From positions 1 through 64,000 of the forward strand of contig JAFLTO010000014.1 in assembly GCA_022510425.1 (NCBI GenBank): a stretch of 64,000 nucleotides of DNA, given 5' to 3'. Below, piece after piece: positions 17,826-27,595 of the stretch. The notes below the pieces were generated by a model. That model saw only the letters and a program-made list of their open reading frames with translations, did not search any database and was not told where the DNA came from. This stretch comes from Muribaculaceae bacterium (lineage in GTDB: Bacteria; Bacteroidota; Bacteroidia; Bacteroidales; Muribaculaceae). The position numbers and the translations under genes were made by a program. The stretch's first letter is position 1. Each line of letters starts with the position of its first letter.

Positions 17826-18356
17826 ATGAATAAAGTGGGACATATTGGAAGAAAATTGGCAGGACCATTGGTATTTCTTGGTCTTACAATTGGTTTTACC
17901 GGAGGATGTTCCACATCTGAATGTTACGACAATCAAAATTCATTACCATTAGCCGGTTTCTATAGCTCAGAGGAAGTGCCTGCATCCATTGCCCTCGAAT
18001 CGATATCTATTTATGGAGTGGGAGCACCGGGCGACAGTGTGCTTCAAGATTCAGTGAGAAATATCTCAGAAGTTTATCTTCCTTTTCGTATAGATCAAAA
18101 TTCCACCACCTATCAAATCTTTTATCTATCAGGATGGCCCGGACTATATGGGATTTTTGATGAAATAACTTTTAATTATGAAATAATTCCAATGTTTGTT
18201 TCTTCGGCATGCGGCACGGTGTATTACTATAAAATGACATCTATAGACCATACTGATAATTTTATCGACTCAGTGGTGTGCCCTACAGGTGAAATAACGA
18301 ATGCCAACATTGAGAATTTAAAGATATATTTCAAGACCCAAGAAGAATCGGAATAA
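17826..18356 (+). CDS. DUF6452-like putative lipoprotein
   Basis: Hydrophobic N-terminus ending GFTGGCSTSECY; internal Met at 17826 preferred. Confidence 0.55.
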   Translation: MNKVGHIGRKLAGPLVFLGLTIGFTGGCSTSECYDNQNSLPLAGFYSSEEVPASIALESISIYGVGAPGDSVLQDSVRNISEVYLPFRIDQNSTTYQIFYLSGWPGLYGIFDEITFNYEIIPMFVSSACGTVYYYKMTSIDHTDNFIDSVVCPTGEITNANIENLKIYFKTQEESE

Positions 18357-18362
18357 TTTAGG

Positions 18363-19226
18363 ATGAAAAGCAGATGGTTCGCCATAATGATTTTACTCTT
18401 GATCCCGTCATTAATCATGGTGGGCCAGAAGAAAATCACACCGGTAGACAATGATCCTAACAAACCAAAACAGCCCACCCTTCATTACTATGATCAACAT
18501 GGTAACCCTTTGGACGACCCGGTTTTATTTATGGCTGAATTGGATACTGTGACAAGTAGTAAACCTCGACCTGTATATCCTTTGCTATATTCGGCAAATA
18601 TCGGATTCAATTTCTTTGATGGAGTGATGTCACTTTTTGGTCAAAGTTTTTCAAGTTATGATATTCAGGCTTCTCTGTCTCTTCATAATTGGTTTGAACC
18701 TATAGTGGAATTAGGAATTGGATTTGCAGATCACCATCCTGAAACAAGCAACTACAGATATAAAAACAAGCCTTCTTTTTATGGCAAATTAGGTATAAAC
18801 TATAATTTCATGTATAAAAGTAATCCTGATTACCAGGTTTTTCTTGGTTTAAGATTAGGTTATTCTTCCTTTAAATATGAAATTACAGATGTCACCATTA
18901 ATTCCGATTACTGGGGGCAGAGCAACCATTTCAGTATTTTGAATCAAAATGCAAGTTCTTTATATGGACAAGTGTTGGCGGGTCTAAAAGTAAAGATTTG
19001 GAAGTGGTTCTCATTGGGATGGAATTTAAGATATGGTTTCAAAATGAAAAACAGCAATGGTAGCAATTCCATTCCCTGGTATGTGCCCGGATATGGTACA
19101 GGGGCCTTGAGCGCCTCCTTTTCCTTGATATATTCCATTCCAATAAATACTAAGAAAATAGAATATCCTATAGAAACAATCGGAGAGGGAGACCCATATA
19201 TTTCCGGAGGCATACCTGAGCCATAA
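18363..19226 (+). CDS. DUF6048-like outer membrane beta-barrel protein
   Basis: Signal peptide, alternating aromatic beta-barrel pattern; same operon. Confidence 0.6.
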   Translation: MKSRWFAIMILLLIPSLIMVGQKKITPVDNDPNKPKQPTLHYYDQHGNPLDDPVLFMAELDTVTSSKPRPVYPLLYSANIGFNFFDGVMSLFGQSFSSYDIQASLSLHNWFEPIVELGIGFADHHPETSNYRYKNKPSFYGKLGINYNFMYKSNPDYQVFLGLRLGYSSFKYEITDVTINSDYWGQSNHFSILNQNASSLYGQVLAGLKVKIWKWFSLGWNLRYGFKMKNSNGSNSIPWYVPGYGTGALSASFSLIYSIPINTKKIEYPIETIGEGDPYISGGIPEP

Positions 19227-19278
19227 AAATTTGGAACATAGCAATAATTGATATAAATTTGCAAACTGAAACAAAAAA

Positions 19279-19296
19279 TATGTTTTCTAAAACATA
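19279..19296. promoter_or_regulatory. Perfect inverted repeat upstream of dapF
   Basis: TATGTTTT-CT-AAAACATA, 26 bp upstream of the ATG. Confidence 0.4.
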
Positions 19297-19321
19297 ATTT
19301 TATATCATAATTGCAAGCAAT

Positions 19322-20194
19322 ATGAAAGGCAAAATAGAAATACCTTTTATAAAGATGCAGGGTATTGGCAACGATTATATTTATATCGATGCCCTCCGGG
19401 GAGAAATACCGGAGTATCTAAATGAAGAGAACCTTTCTGAATTAAGCAGAAAAATTAGTAATAGACACTTCGGCGTTGGCAGTGACGGTTTGATTTTGAT
19501 TCTTCCCTCTGACATCGCCGATTTTCGTATGAGGATTTTCAATGCCGACGGCTCTGAAGCTAAAATGTGTGGTAATGGAGTTAGATGCGTCGGGAAATAT
19601 GTATATGATTTAGGATTTACAGATAAAAAATCCTTAACGATTGAAACTAACAGTGGTATTAAACACCTTGAGTTAATTACAGGTAAAAATGGAGTGGAGA
19701 GTGTCATAGTTGATATGGGCTCTCCACTTTTTAAAAGAGGTGAAATTCCTGCAAACGGAAATGCAGAAGAAGTTATGAATGATCAGATATTATTTTCAGG
19801 AGGTCAAGAATTCAAAGTCACAGGAGTCAGTATGGGCAATCCGCATGGTGTTGTCTATGTGAACGATGTTGATAACTTGGATTTAGCTAAAATGGGACCC
19901 GGATTGGAAAAACATCCGGTCTGGCCTGACAGAGCAAATATAGAATTTGTGAAGGTAATTTCCCCGGAAGAAATAAAGATAAGAGTTTGGGAAAGAGGTT
20001 CGGAAGAAACGATGGCTTGTGGCACAGGGGCCTGTGCTTCAGCTGTGGCATCTTTTAGAAAGGGATTAATAAAGGAGGAAGTTATTGTGCATCTTCGTGG
20101 AGGTGACTTGAAGGTTGCATACGATGTAAAAAGTAATCGTGTGAAGATGACAGGGCCGGCTGAATTTGTAGCAAAAGGAAATTTTTTTGCATGA
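19322..20194 (+). CDS. dapF: Diaminopimelate epimerase
   Basis: KMQGIGNDYIYID; NADGSEAKMCGNGVRC; MACGTGACASA. Confidence 0.97.
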   Translation: MKGKIEIPFIKMQGIGNDYIYIDALRGEIPEYLNEENLSELSRKISNRHFGVGSDGLILILPSDIADFRMRIFNADGSEAKMCGNGVRCVGKYVYDLGFTDKKSLTIETNSGIKHLELITGKNGVESVIVDMGSPLFKRGEIPANGNAEEVMNDQILFSGGQEFKVTGVSMGNPHGVVYVNDVDNLDLAKMGPGLEKHPVWPDRANIEFVKVISPEEIKIRVWERGSEETMACGTGACASAVASFRKGLIKEEVIVHLRGGDLKVAYDVKSNRVKMTGPAEFVAKGNFFA

Positions 20195-20221
20195 AGGAAT
20201 TTAGAAGATGATAGTTAATTT

Positions 20222-21472
20222 ATGATACGGGTAAATGATAATTTCAGGGAATTGCCTTCGGTGTATTTGTTTACACAGATAAGCAGAATTTTGGCAAAAT
20301 ATAGAGAAGAGGAATCCCCAATACCATTAATAAGAATGGATATTGGAGATGTGCCAGGGCCAATTGCTAATTGTGTAGCTGATGCTATGCATAAAGCCGT
20401 TAATGATTTAACAAATTTAAATTCATTCAAAGGTTATGGACCCGAACAAGGTTATTCCTTTCTAAGGGAAATCATTTATCTAAAAGATTACAAAGAAAGG
20501 GGAATAGATATAGATCCATCGGTAATCTTCATAAGTGACGGAGCAAAATGTGACCTTGGAAATTTAGGTGATATTTTATCAAAAGACTGTAAAGTGGCTG
20601 TAATGGATCCCTCTTACCCGGCTTATATTGATGATAATGTTATAGACGGAAGAGAAGGTAAACTTGAAGGTAACAAATATTCGGCCATCACATATTTGAA
20701 GTGTAAGGCTGAGAATAATTTTTATCCTGAATTGCCAGATAATCAGGTTGATATTATTTATTTATGTAGCCCTAACAATCCTACAGGCTCCGTGCTTCCC
20801 AAAGAAGAGTTGAAAAAATGGGTGAAATATGCCAAGGAAAATCATAGCTTAATAATATTTGATTCTGCATATGAAGCATATATCAGGCATACAGATTTAC
20901 CGAAATCAATTTATGAAATTGAAGGTGCAAAAGAAGTTGCTATAGAAATCAGAAGCTTTTCCAAGACAGGAGGTTTCACCGGCATCAGATGTGGCTATTC
21001 TGTGGTGCCCAAAGTACTTACAGGCTATTACTCTAATGGAGATAAAGTTGAATTAAATAGTTTATGGAGCAGAAGGCAGACCACGAAATTCAATGGAGCT
21101 TCCTATATATCTCAAAGAGGAGCGGAAGCATTGTATACTGATGAAGGAAGGAAATCTGTAAAAGAAATGACCGATAGATTTATCTATAATGCTTCGAATC
21201 TTAGAAAACTTTTTGAAGATGCCGGTTGGAGTGTAACCGGTGGCACTGATTCTCCTTATGTGTGGGCAGGCAACCCATTCGGGATGAGTTCTTATGAAAT
21301 ATTTGAGACTTTGCTCAAGGAGTGTGGAATTTCAACTACTCCCGGATCCGGTTTTGGAGAAGAAGGAGAAGGATATATCAGATTGTCAGGTTTCAATACC
21401 AAAGATAATACTGATAGGGCAATAGAGAGAATTGGGAAATGGTTAAATGATACAAAACACAAATCACGATAA
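20222..21472 (+). CDS. dapL: LL-diaminopimelate aminotransferase
   Basis: YLCSPNNPTGSVLPKEEL; EIRSFSKTGGFTGIRCGY PLP lysine region. Confidence 0.95.
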   Translation: MIRVNDNFRELPSVYLFTQISRILAKYREEESPIPLIRMDIGDVPGPIANCVADAMHKAVNDLTNLNSFKGYGPEQGYSFLREIIYLKDYKERGIDIDPSVIFISDGAKCDLGNLGDILSKDCKVAVMDPSYPAYIDDNVIDGREGKLEGNKYSAITYLKCKAENNFYPELPDNQVDIIYLCSPNNPTGSVLPKEELKKWVKYAKENHSLIIFDSAYEAYIRHTDLPKSIYEIEGAKEVAIEIRSFSKTGGFTGIRCGYSVVPKVLTGYYSNGDKVELNSLWSRRQTTKFNGASYISQRGAEALYTDEGRKSVKEMTDRFIYNASNLRKLFEDAGWSVTGGTDSPYVWAGNPFGMSSYEIFETLLKECGISTTPGSGFGEEGEGYIRLSGFNTKDNTDRAIERIGKWLNDTKHKSR

Positions 21473-21478
21473 AAAGTT

Positions 21479-23665
21479 ATGTCAGATTTAAGGTTTAAGA
21501 GCGTGATGGAAGCATCCACACGTAAAGCAGTGAAAGTGGAGAAACCCGAAAAAAGGGTTGAGCAGTATTATGCCGAAAAGGTATTCAATCGTCAGAAAAT
21601 GTTCCAATATCTGCCGGCAAAAGCATACGAAGCCTTGGTTGATGCTATCGACAACAAGAAACCTTTGAGCCGTGAGGTTGCTGACAGTGTTGCCGACGGT
21701 ATGAAAAGATGGGCTTTGGATAATGGGGTTACACATTACACACATTGGTTCCAACCTATGACAGGTGGCACAGCCGAGAAACATGACAGTTTTATCGATC
21801 ATGACGGGAAAGGCAGTGTAATTGAGAATTTCTCAGGGAAACTTCTTGTACAACAAGAACCCGATGCTTCAAGTTTCCCTAATGGAGGCATCAGGAACAC
21901 ATTTGAAGCAAGGGGTTATTCTGCTTGGGATATCTCTTCTCCGGCTTTCATTGTAGGAACCACCCTGTGCATTCCTACTATATTCATTTCTTACACCGGA
22001 GAGTCACTTGATTATAAAACCCCATTTCTTAAGGCTCTCAATGCTGTTGACAAAGCAGCAACGAGAGTTGCGAAATATTTTGATCCAAATGTGAAACATG
22101 TAATTTCATATTTGGGATGGGAGCAGGAATATTTTTTAGTAGATGAGGCATTATTTGCTGCACGTCCTGACCTCACTATGACAGGAAGAACCTTGATGGG
22201 ACATGAAAGTGCCAAAAACCAACAGTTGGAAGACCATTATTTCGGATCAATACCGAGCCGGGTAGAGGCTTTCATGCTCGACCTTGAAATAGAAAGCCAT
22301 AAATTGGGCATACCTGTTAAAACAAGACATAACGAAGTTGCTCCCAACCAATTTGAGCTGGCACCCATATATGAAGAAGCTAATCTTGCCAACGATCATA
22401 ACCTTTTGATTATGACAGTGATGAACGAAGTGGCAAGAAAACATAATTTCCGGGTGCTTTTCCATGAAAAACCCTTTGCCGGAGTAAACGGAAGCGGCAA
22501 GCACAACAACTGGAGCCTGGGAACAGATAATGGCAAGCAACTTTTTTCTCCGGGCAAGACTCCCCACGACAATCTTGAATTCCTGGTTTTCTTAAGCAAT
22601 GTCATGAATGCAGTGCATAAACACAATGCTTTATTGAAAGCCTCTATAATGTCAGCAACTAATTCTCATAGGCTTGGTGCTAACGAAGCTCCTCCTGCCA
22701 TAATTTCAATGTTTCTGGGTTCGGGAGTTTCCGGTTTGCTCGATAGTATTGAAAAGAATGATTATGAGGCTATGAAGGTTCAAGGAAAGGAAGGTTTGAC
22801 ACTGGGTGTGAGCCAAATTCCTGAAATATTCTTGGATAATACCGATAGGAACAGAACAAGCCCATTTGCCTTTACAGGCAACCGTTTTGAATATAGAGCA
22901 GTCGGTTCTTCAGCCAATTGTGCAACTGCACTTATTGCCTTGAATGCTGCCGTAGCTTATGAACTTGAAGATTTCGCTGATAGAGTTGACGCCAGATTAA
23001 AAAAGGGAGAACAACTTGAGAAAGCCCTTTTTGCTGAAGCAAGGGAAAACATTCTCAAGTCACGTCCGATTCATTTTGATGGCAACGGATATAGTGACGA
23101 ATGGGTGGTAGAAGCTCAAGACAGAGGGCTCGATACTGAGAGTTCAGCTCCATTGATGTTTGATGCTTATCTTTATGATTCAAGTGTAGAAATGTTTGAG
23201 AAGATGGGCATCTTCAGTAAGAAAGAACTCATTGCACGCAATGAAGTGAAATGGGAAATGTACACAAAGAAAGTGCAGATTGAATCGAGAGTTCTTGGAG
23301 ATCTTGCCATTAACCACATTATCCCGGCAGCAGTGAATTATCAGGGCCGATTGCTTGATAATCTCTATAAAATCAATCAACTTTTCCCCACTGATAAGGC
23401 ACAAAAGATTGGAAATGCCGATTATGATTCGGTAGAGAAGATTTCCGATCATATCAATCAAGTGAGAGATTTGGTAAAGGAAATGATCGAAAACCGTAAA
23501 AAAGCCAATGTGATAGAATCACAGAGGGATAAAGCTATAGCCTATCATGACTCAGTGGCTCCTTTGATGGAGAAAATTCGTTATCATATTGACCATTTGG
23601 AATTGATGGTGGATAACGAAATATGGCCGTTGCCTAAATATAGAGAACTCTTGTTTATAAGATAG
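21479..23665 (+). CDS. glnN: Type III glutamine synthetase
   Basis: 728 aa; THYTHWFQPMTGGTAEKHDSF; FHEKPFAGVNGSGKHNNWSL; NRTSPFAFTGNRFEYRAVGSS. Confidence 0.96.
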   Translation: MSDLRFKSVMEASTRKAVKVEKPEKRVEQYYAEKVFNRQKMFQYLPAKAYEALVDAIDNKKPLSREVADSVADGMKRWALDNGVTHYTHWFQPMTGGTAEKHDSFIDHDGKGSVIENFSGKLLVQQEPDASSFPNGGIRNTFEARGYSAWDISSPAFIVGTTLCIPTIFISYTGESLDYKTPFLKALNAVDKAATRVAKYFDPNVKHVISYLGWEQEYFLVDEALFAARPDLTMTGRTLMGHESAKNQQLEDHYFGSIPSRVEAFMLDLEIESHKLGIPVKTRHNEVAPNQFELAPIYEEANLANDHNLLIMTVMNEVARKHNFRVLFHEKPFAGVNGSGKHNNWSLGTDNGKQLFSPGKTPHDNLEFLVFLSNVMNAVHKHNALLKASIMSATNSHRLGANEAPPAIISMFLGSGVSGLLDSIEKNDYEAMKVQGKEGLTLGVSQIPEIFLDNTDRNRTSPFAFTGNRFEYRAVGSSANCATALIALNAAVAYELEDFADRVDARLKKGEQLEKALFAEARENILKSRPIHFDGNGYSDEWVVEAQDRGLDTESSAPLMFDAYLYDSSVEMFEKMGIFSKKELIARNEVKWEMYTKKVQIESRVLGDLAINHIIPAAVNYQGRLLDNLYKINQLFPTDKAQKIGNADYDSVEKISDHINQVRDLVKEMIENRKKANVIESQRDKAIAYHDSVAPLMEKIRYHIDHLELMVDNEIWPLPKYRELLFIR

Positions 23666-23714
23666 ATTCTTCGCTATTATTTAAGATTCTATCAGCTACG
23701 AAAGGTAAATAAAA

Positions 23715-23760
23715 TAATGTGGGATTTCTTTAATGAAATCCCACATTGTTTAAATAAGTA
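23715..23760. terminator. Terminator hairpin overlapping the Lon-like stop codon
   Basis: AATGTGGGATTTC-TTTAAT-GAAATCCCACATT; on the minus strand followed by ATTTTATTT. Confidence 0.85.
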
Positions 23761-25535
23761 TCTTTTTTCCCTAAGAATTCATTCACTTGTTGGTCTGTTA
23801 TTTCCTTGGGTACTTTTTTTGTCCTCACTTTCATTAGAGCAAGTTTTCGAGTAATCCTGCCAAGGGCTTTTTCAAGTTGCCTCACTCCTTTCTCATTGGT
23901 GTAATTCTTGATTATGAAATCGATGGTGGAAGGTAGGAAATTAACCTCACCTTTCTTAAGCCCGTTTTCTTGAAGCACCTTGTCAACCAAATGTCTCAAG
24001 GCTATTTCTCTCTTCTCATTTAAAGTATAACCTGCCATTTCAATGATTTCCATACGGTCGCGAAGGGGTCCGGGAATGGAGGAAAGATCGTTGGCAGTTG
24101 CAATAAAAAGCACTCTTGAAAGATCGTAAGGGAAATCTATGAAATTATCATGGAAAGTATTGTTTTGTTCCGGGTCTAAAGCTTCCAGAAGAGCCGAAGA
24201 GGGGTCGCCCTTATAATCTTTCCCGACCTTATCGATTTCATCAAGAAGGATGAGAGGATTCCCATATTTTAATTTAGAAAGAGTGTGAAGGAAACGTCCA
24301 GGCATAGCCCCGATATAGGTTTTTCTATGGCCTCTGATCTCAGCTTCATCATGCATACCTCCTAAGGATATACGTGCATATTCCCTCCCGACTGCTTCGG
24401 CAACTGATTTACCGATGGATGTTTTCCCAACTCCGGGAGGCCCATAAAGACAAAGAATGGGAGCTTTCATGTCGTTACGCAGTTTTAGAACTGCCATGTA
24501 TTCCAGAATTCTTTCCTTTACTTTTTCAAGTCCGTAATGATCACGGTTCAATACTTCTTCAACTTTATCTAAAGATAGTTTTTTATGATTATAATTATTC
24601 CACGGTAATTCAAGAAGGGTTTCAAGATAGGATAATTGTATGGAATATTCCGGATTGTTTATATTTAATCTTTTGAGTTTCTGCACTTCCTTTTCAAAAT
24701 TCTCCCTTGCCTCTTTGGTCCATATCTTTTTCGATGATCTTGACATTAAATCGGAGATTTCGTCTTTTTCTTCCGATTCCCCCAATTCATCCTTTATCAT
24801 TTTCAGATGCATACGAAGAAAGGCCTCTTTTTGTTGTTGGCTCAATTCTTGATGGGTGCGCTCATGGATTGATGCCTGAATTTTTATTTTTTGTTCAAAT
24901 TCATCAAGCATTAAAATAGTTGATTCCAGCAATTGATTGAAAGTGTTTGACTCGATCAACCTGTATTTTTCTTCCCATGAAAAAGGAGCGACATGTATTA
25001 TTGAATACAAATGCTCTACAGGAGTATTAGAATTTTCTTGAACAAGTTTTTCAGCCGTGACTTTTTCCGGTTCAGCAATGAAATTCATCACCATCTTGAA
25101 TAGAGAGTCCACGCGATCCATCAGAAGGGGGAATTCTTCTCTTTTTCTCTTTGGTGTCTCCACGTTTTTCAATAAAGAAACTTTAGCCATCGGATAAGCA
25201 GGGGAGTATACCATCCCTTCGAAATTAGCTCGACATACCGGTCGGACAAATGCAAGAGAGGGAGCACCCGGCATTTGAAGCACCCTGTCTATCACACATA
25301 GGAGCCCTAATTTTTTGATATGTTCTTCTTCCTCACCTGTATTTTCTTGATGGTCTACAGTGGCAAAAAACACCTCGTTATGGTTTGAATAACACTTGTT
25401 GATATAATCCCTTTGCTCTTCCCGGTCAATTTTCACCGGTTGAGGAATCATCGGAGTCAATACAATATTTTCAAGGGCAAGGATTGGATAAATGGAAAAT
25501 TTGTCATCTTTGCCTTCTGTTTTCTTTTTACCCAT
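23730..25535 (-). CDS. Lon-family N-domain + AAA+ ATPase lacking the S16 protease domain
   Basis: 601 aa; GPPGVGKTSIGKSVAEAVGREYARISLGGMHDEAEIRGHRKTYIGAMPGR, LILLDEIDKVG; stops after FLGKKDTYLNNVGFH, with no PKDGPSAG catalytic region. Confidence 0.9.
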   Translation of the reverse strand: MGKKKTEGKDDKFSIYPILALENIVLTPMIPQPVKIDREEQRDYINKCYSNHNEVFFATVDHQENTGEEEEHIKKLGLLCVIDRVLQMPGAPSLAFVRPVCRANFEGMVYSPAYPMAKVSLLKNVETPKRKREEFPLLMDRVDSLFKMVMNFIAEPEKVTAEKLVQENSNTPVEHLYSIIHVAPFSWEEKYRLIESNTFNQLLESTILMLDEFEQKIKIQASIHERTHQELSQQQKEAFLRMHLKMIKDELGESEEKDEISDLMSRSSKKIWTKEARENFEKEVQKLKRLNINNPEYSIQLSYLETLLELPWNNYNHKKLSLDKVEEVLNRDHYGLEKVKERILEYMAVLKLRNDMKAPILCLYGPPGVGKTSIGKSVAEAVGREYARISLGGMHDEAEIRGHRKTYIGAMPGRFLHTLSKLKYGNPLILLDEIDKVGKDYKGDPSSALLEALDPEQNNTFHDNFIDFPYDLSRVLFIATANDLSSIPGPLRDRMEIIEMAGYTLNEKREIALRHLVDKVLQENGLKKGEVNFLPSTIDFIIKNYTNEKGVRQLEKALGRITRKLALMKVRTKKVPKEITDQQVNEFLGKKDTYLNNVGFH

Positions 25536-25571
25536 ATGGCAAAGTTACAGAAAACCTCTTAATTTTGCATA

Positions 25572-26282
25572 ATGGCGACAGATATGTTTCGGTTTAAACA
25601 TTTTGACGTATCTCATTCCCAAAGCAGCATGAAAGTGGGGGTGGATGCTGTTTTACTTGGTGCCTGGACACGGAATTATGGACGTGATATAATAGATATT
25701 GGCACCGGGTGCGGAGTCATTTCTCTCATGTTGGCACAAAGATTTCCGGAAGCTTTCATTGATGCTATAGATATCGATCTTCCCTCCGTGGAAGAATCCG
25801 GGGTTAATTTTGCAAATTCCCCATGGAAGGACAGATTGAAAGTTTGGTTAGCTGAATTTCCAAAGGATCTGAAAACCTTAAATAAACAATATGACTTGGT
25901 TGTCAGCAATCCTCCATTTTTTCATTCCGGCATTGAAAATCCCTCCACATCTCGGGAAAGGGCCCGGCATCAAGACAAATTATCGGTTTTCTCTTTATTG
26001 GAATATGCCCCTGAAATTTTGAAAGAGACCGGAACTTTGGCGATGATATTTCCCTTGGAGTTTATTGAAAAGGTTAAAGAGAGTGCCATTTATAAAGGTT
26101 TACGGCCTAAAAGAATATGCCGAATTAAAAACAGAGAGGACAAAGCCGCGAAAAGGGTTATGATTGAATTTCAAAAAAGTGTTAATTCGGAGTTAAAAGA
26201 GGAAGATTTAACACTTTTTAATGGGATTTATCCCACTGAGGCCTATAAAAATTTATGCGGGGACTTTTATCTTAAATTTTAA
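25572..26282 (+). CDS. tRNA1(Val) (adenine-N6)-methyltransferase-like protein
   Basis: DIGTGCGVISLMLAQR SAM motif and VVSNPPFF. Confidence 0.85.
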   Translation: MATDMFRFKHFDVSHSQSSMKVGVDAVLLGAWTRNYGRDIIDIGTGCGVISLMLAQRFPEAFIDAIDIDLPSVEESGVNFANSPWKDRLKVWLAEFPKDLKTLNKQYDLVVSNPPFFHSGIENPSTSRERARHQDKLSVFSLLEYAPEILKETGTLAMIFPLEFIEKVKESAIYKGLRPKRICRIKNREDKAAKRVMIEFQKSVNSELKEEDLTLFNGIYPTEAYKNLCGDFYLKF

Positions 26283-26408
26283 AACACTATTTTTGTATTA
26301 GTTCTGATTAGAGAATTTTTTTGGCATAAAATTGGCTCTTAAACTTTAAGGGTCCTAATTAGTCTAAAAATAAAAACATTCCATAAAAACTGACAAGCAA
26401 GAAAAGTT

Positions 26409-27539
26409 ATGAAAAAGATTAAAAAATACATAGCGATGGTTGCCCTGATTGCCGGTTTTGGAACGGCATTGGCACAGGATTATTTTGACGATGTTTATTA
26501 CAATCCAAAGAAAGATACTTCTTCTACCTCATCCACAAAAAAACAACAATCCAACTATATAGCCAATATGGCAGAAATGGATGTTGATACGTATAACCGA
26601 AGGGGAGAACAGTATTACGTATCACAGATCGACACAATCGGTACTACTGTGGAAAACGGCGAAGATTTCGTTTATACGCAGCAGATACAAAAGTATTATA
26701 ATCCAACTATTGTAGTTGATAATGCAAATGCATTGGGTGATGTATTATCAAATGCATATGGTAATGTTGAAATAGTTATAAACGATAATGGCTATCCTGT
26801 TTTTGCTCCATGGTATGGTTACAATTGGCCGTACTATAGTTATGCTTGGTCACCTTGGAACTGGGGTTTCAGTCTCGGAGGCTGGGGCTGGAGCATAGGA
26901 TGGTATGATCCCTGGTATGCATGGAATTGGGGATGGGGTCCTTCCTGGGGATGGGGTCCGGGTTGGGGCTGGGGAGGTCCCGCTTGGAATCCGGGACCGG
27001 GCTGGGGACCCGGACCGGGGTGGGGACCGGGACCAGGTCCACGTCCTATGGCTACTTGGAGTCCCGGAGGCAACCGCACAGTTGGTCCTCGACCCGGTTG
27101 GAATGCTCCTGCTCCCAATAGAGGAGGAAATATAGCAATGGGAAATAGACCCGGTGGAAATAATGCTCCTATGGGAAATATGGGTTCAGGTGCACGACCT
27201 GGGGGCGTGCAAACAAATGGTCGTCCCGCAGGAGTTGTTAACAATGGCGGAAGATGGCAGTACAACACCACGGGTCAAACAGGTCATAGAACTGCAGGTA
27301 CAGGTGTTTTACCCGGTAATAACAGCAATAGAAACAATATTGGAACAGTAAGGCCAAACTCAGGTACTACAAATTCCAGGACTTCGGTTTCAAATTCCCG
27401 GAATAATACCTCTAATAGAACCACTATTTCCACCGGCAGGAATAATTCCGGATCTTTTGGTGGTTCACGATCCACAGGTGGAGGCGGAAGGTCGACAGGT
27501 GGTGGAAGAAGCGGTGGCGGCGGTGGAAGACATCGTTGA
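26409..27539 (+). CDS. Secreted Trp/Gly/Pro-rich low-complexity protein
   Basis: Signal peptide; GWGWGPSWGWGPGWGWGGPAWNPGPGWGPGPGWGPGPGP tract; Gly/Arg-rich C-terminus. Confidence 0.8.
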   Translation: MKKIKKYIAMVALIAGFGTALAQDYFDDVYYNPKKDTSSTSSTKKQQSNYIANMAEMDVDTYNRRGEQYYVSQIDTIGTTVENGEDFVYTQQIQKYYNPTIVVDNANALGDVLSNAYGNVEIVINDNGYPVFAPWYGYNWPYYSYAWSPWNWGFSLGGWGWSIGWYDPWYAWNWGWGPSWGWGPGWGWGGPAWNPGPGWGPGPGWGPGPGPRPMATWSPGGNRTVGPRPGWNAPAPNRGGNIAMGNRPGGNNAPMGNMGSGARPGGVQTNGRPAGVVNNGGRWQYNTTGQTGHRTAGTGVLPGNNSNRNNIGTVRPNSGTTNSRTSVSNSRNNTSNRTTISTGRNNSGSFGGSRSTGGGGRSTGGGRSGGGGGRHR

Positions 27540-27595
27540 AAACCGTAAGACTCCGACTAATGTATTAAACTATCACTGGTAGTTACAAAAAGTTT

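Noticed and set aside
26840-27271. 143-aa Pro/Gly-rich ORF antisense to the Trp/Gly-rich protein
   Set aside because: Shadow ORF created by the repetitive GC-rich codons of the sense gene; no independent start context or homology recognised.
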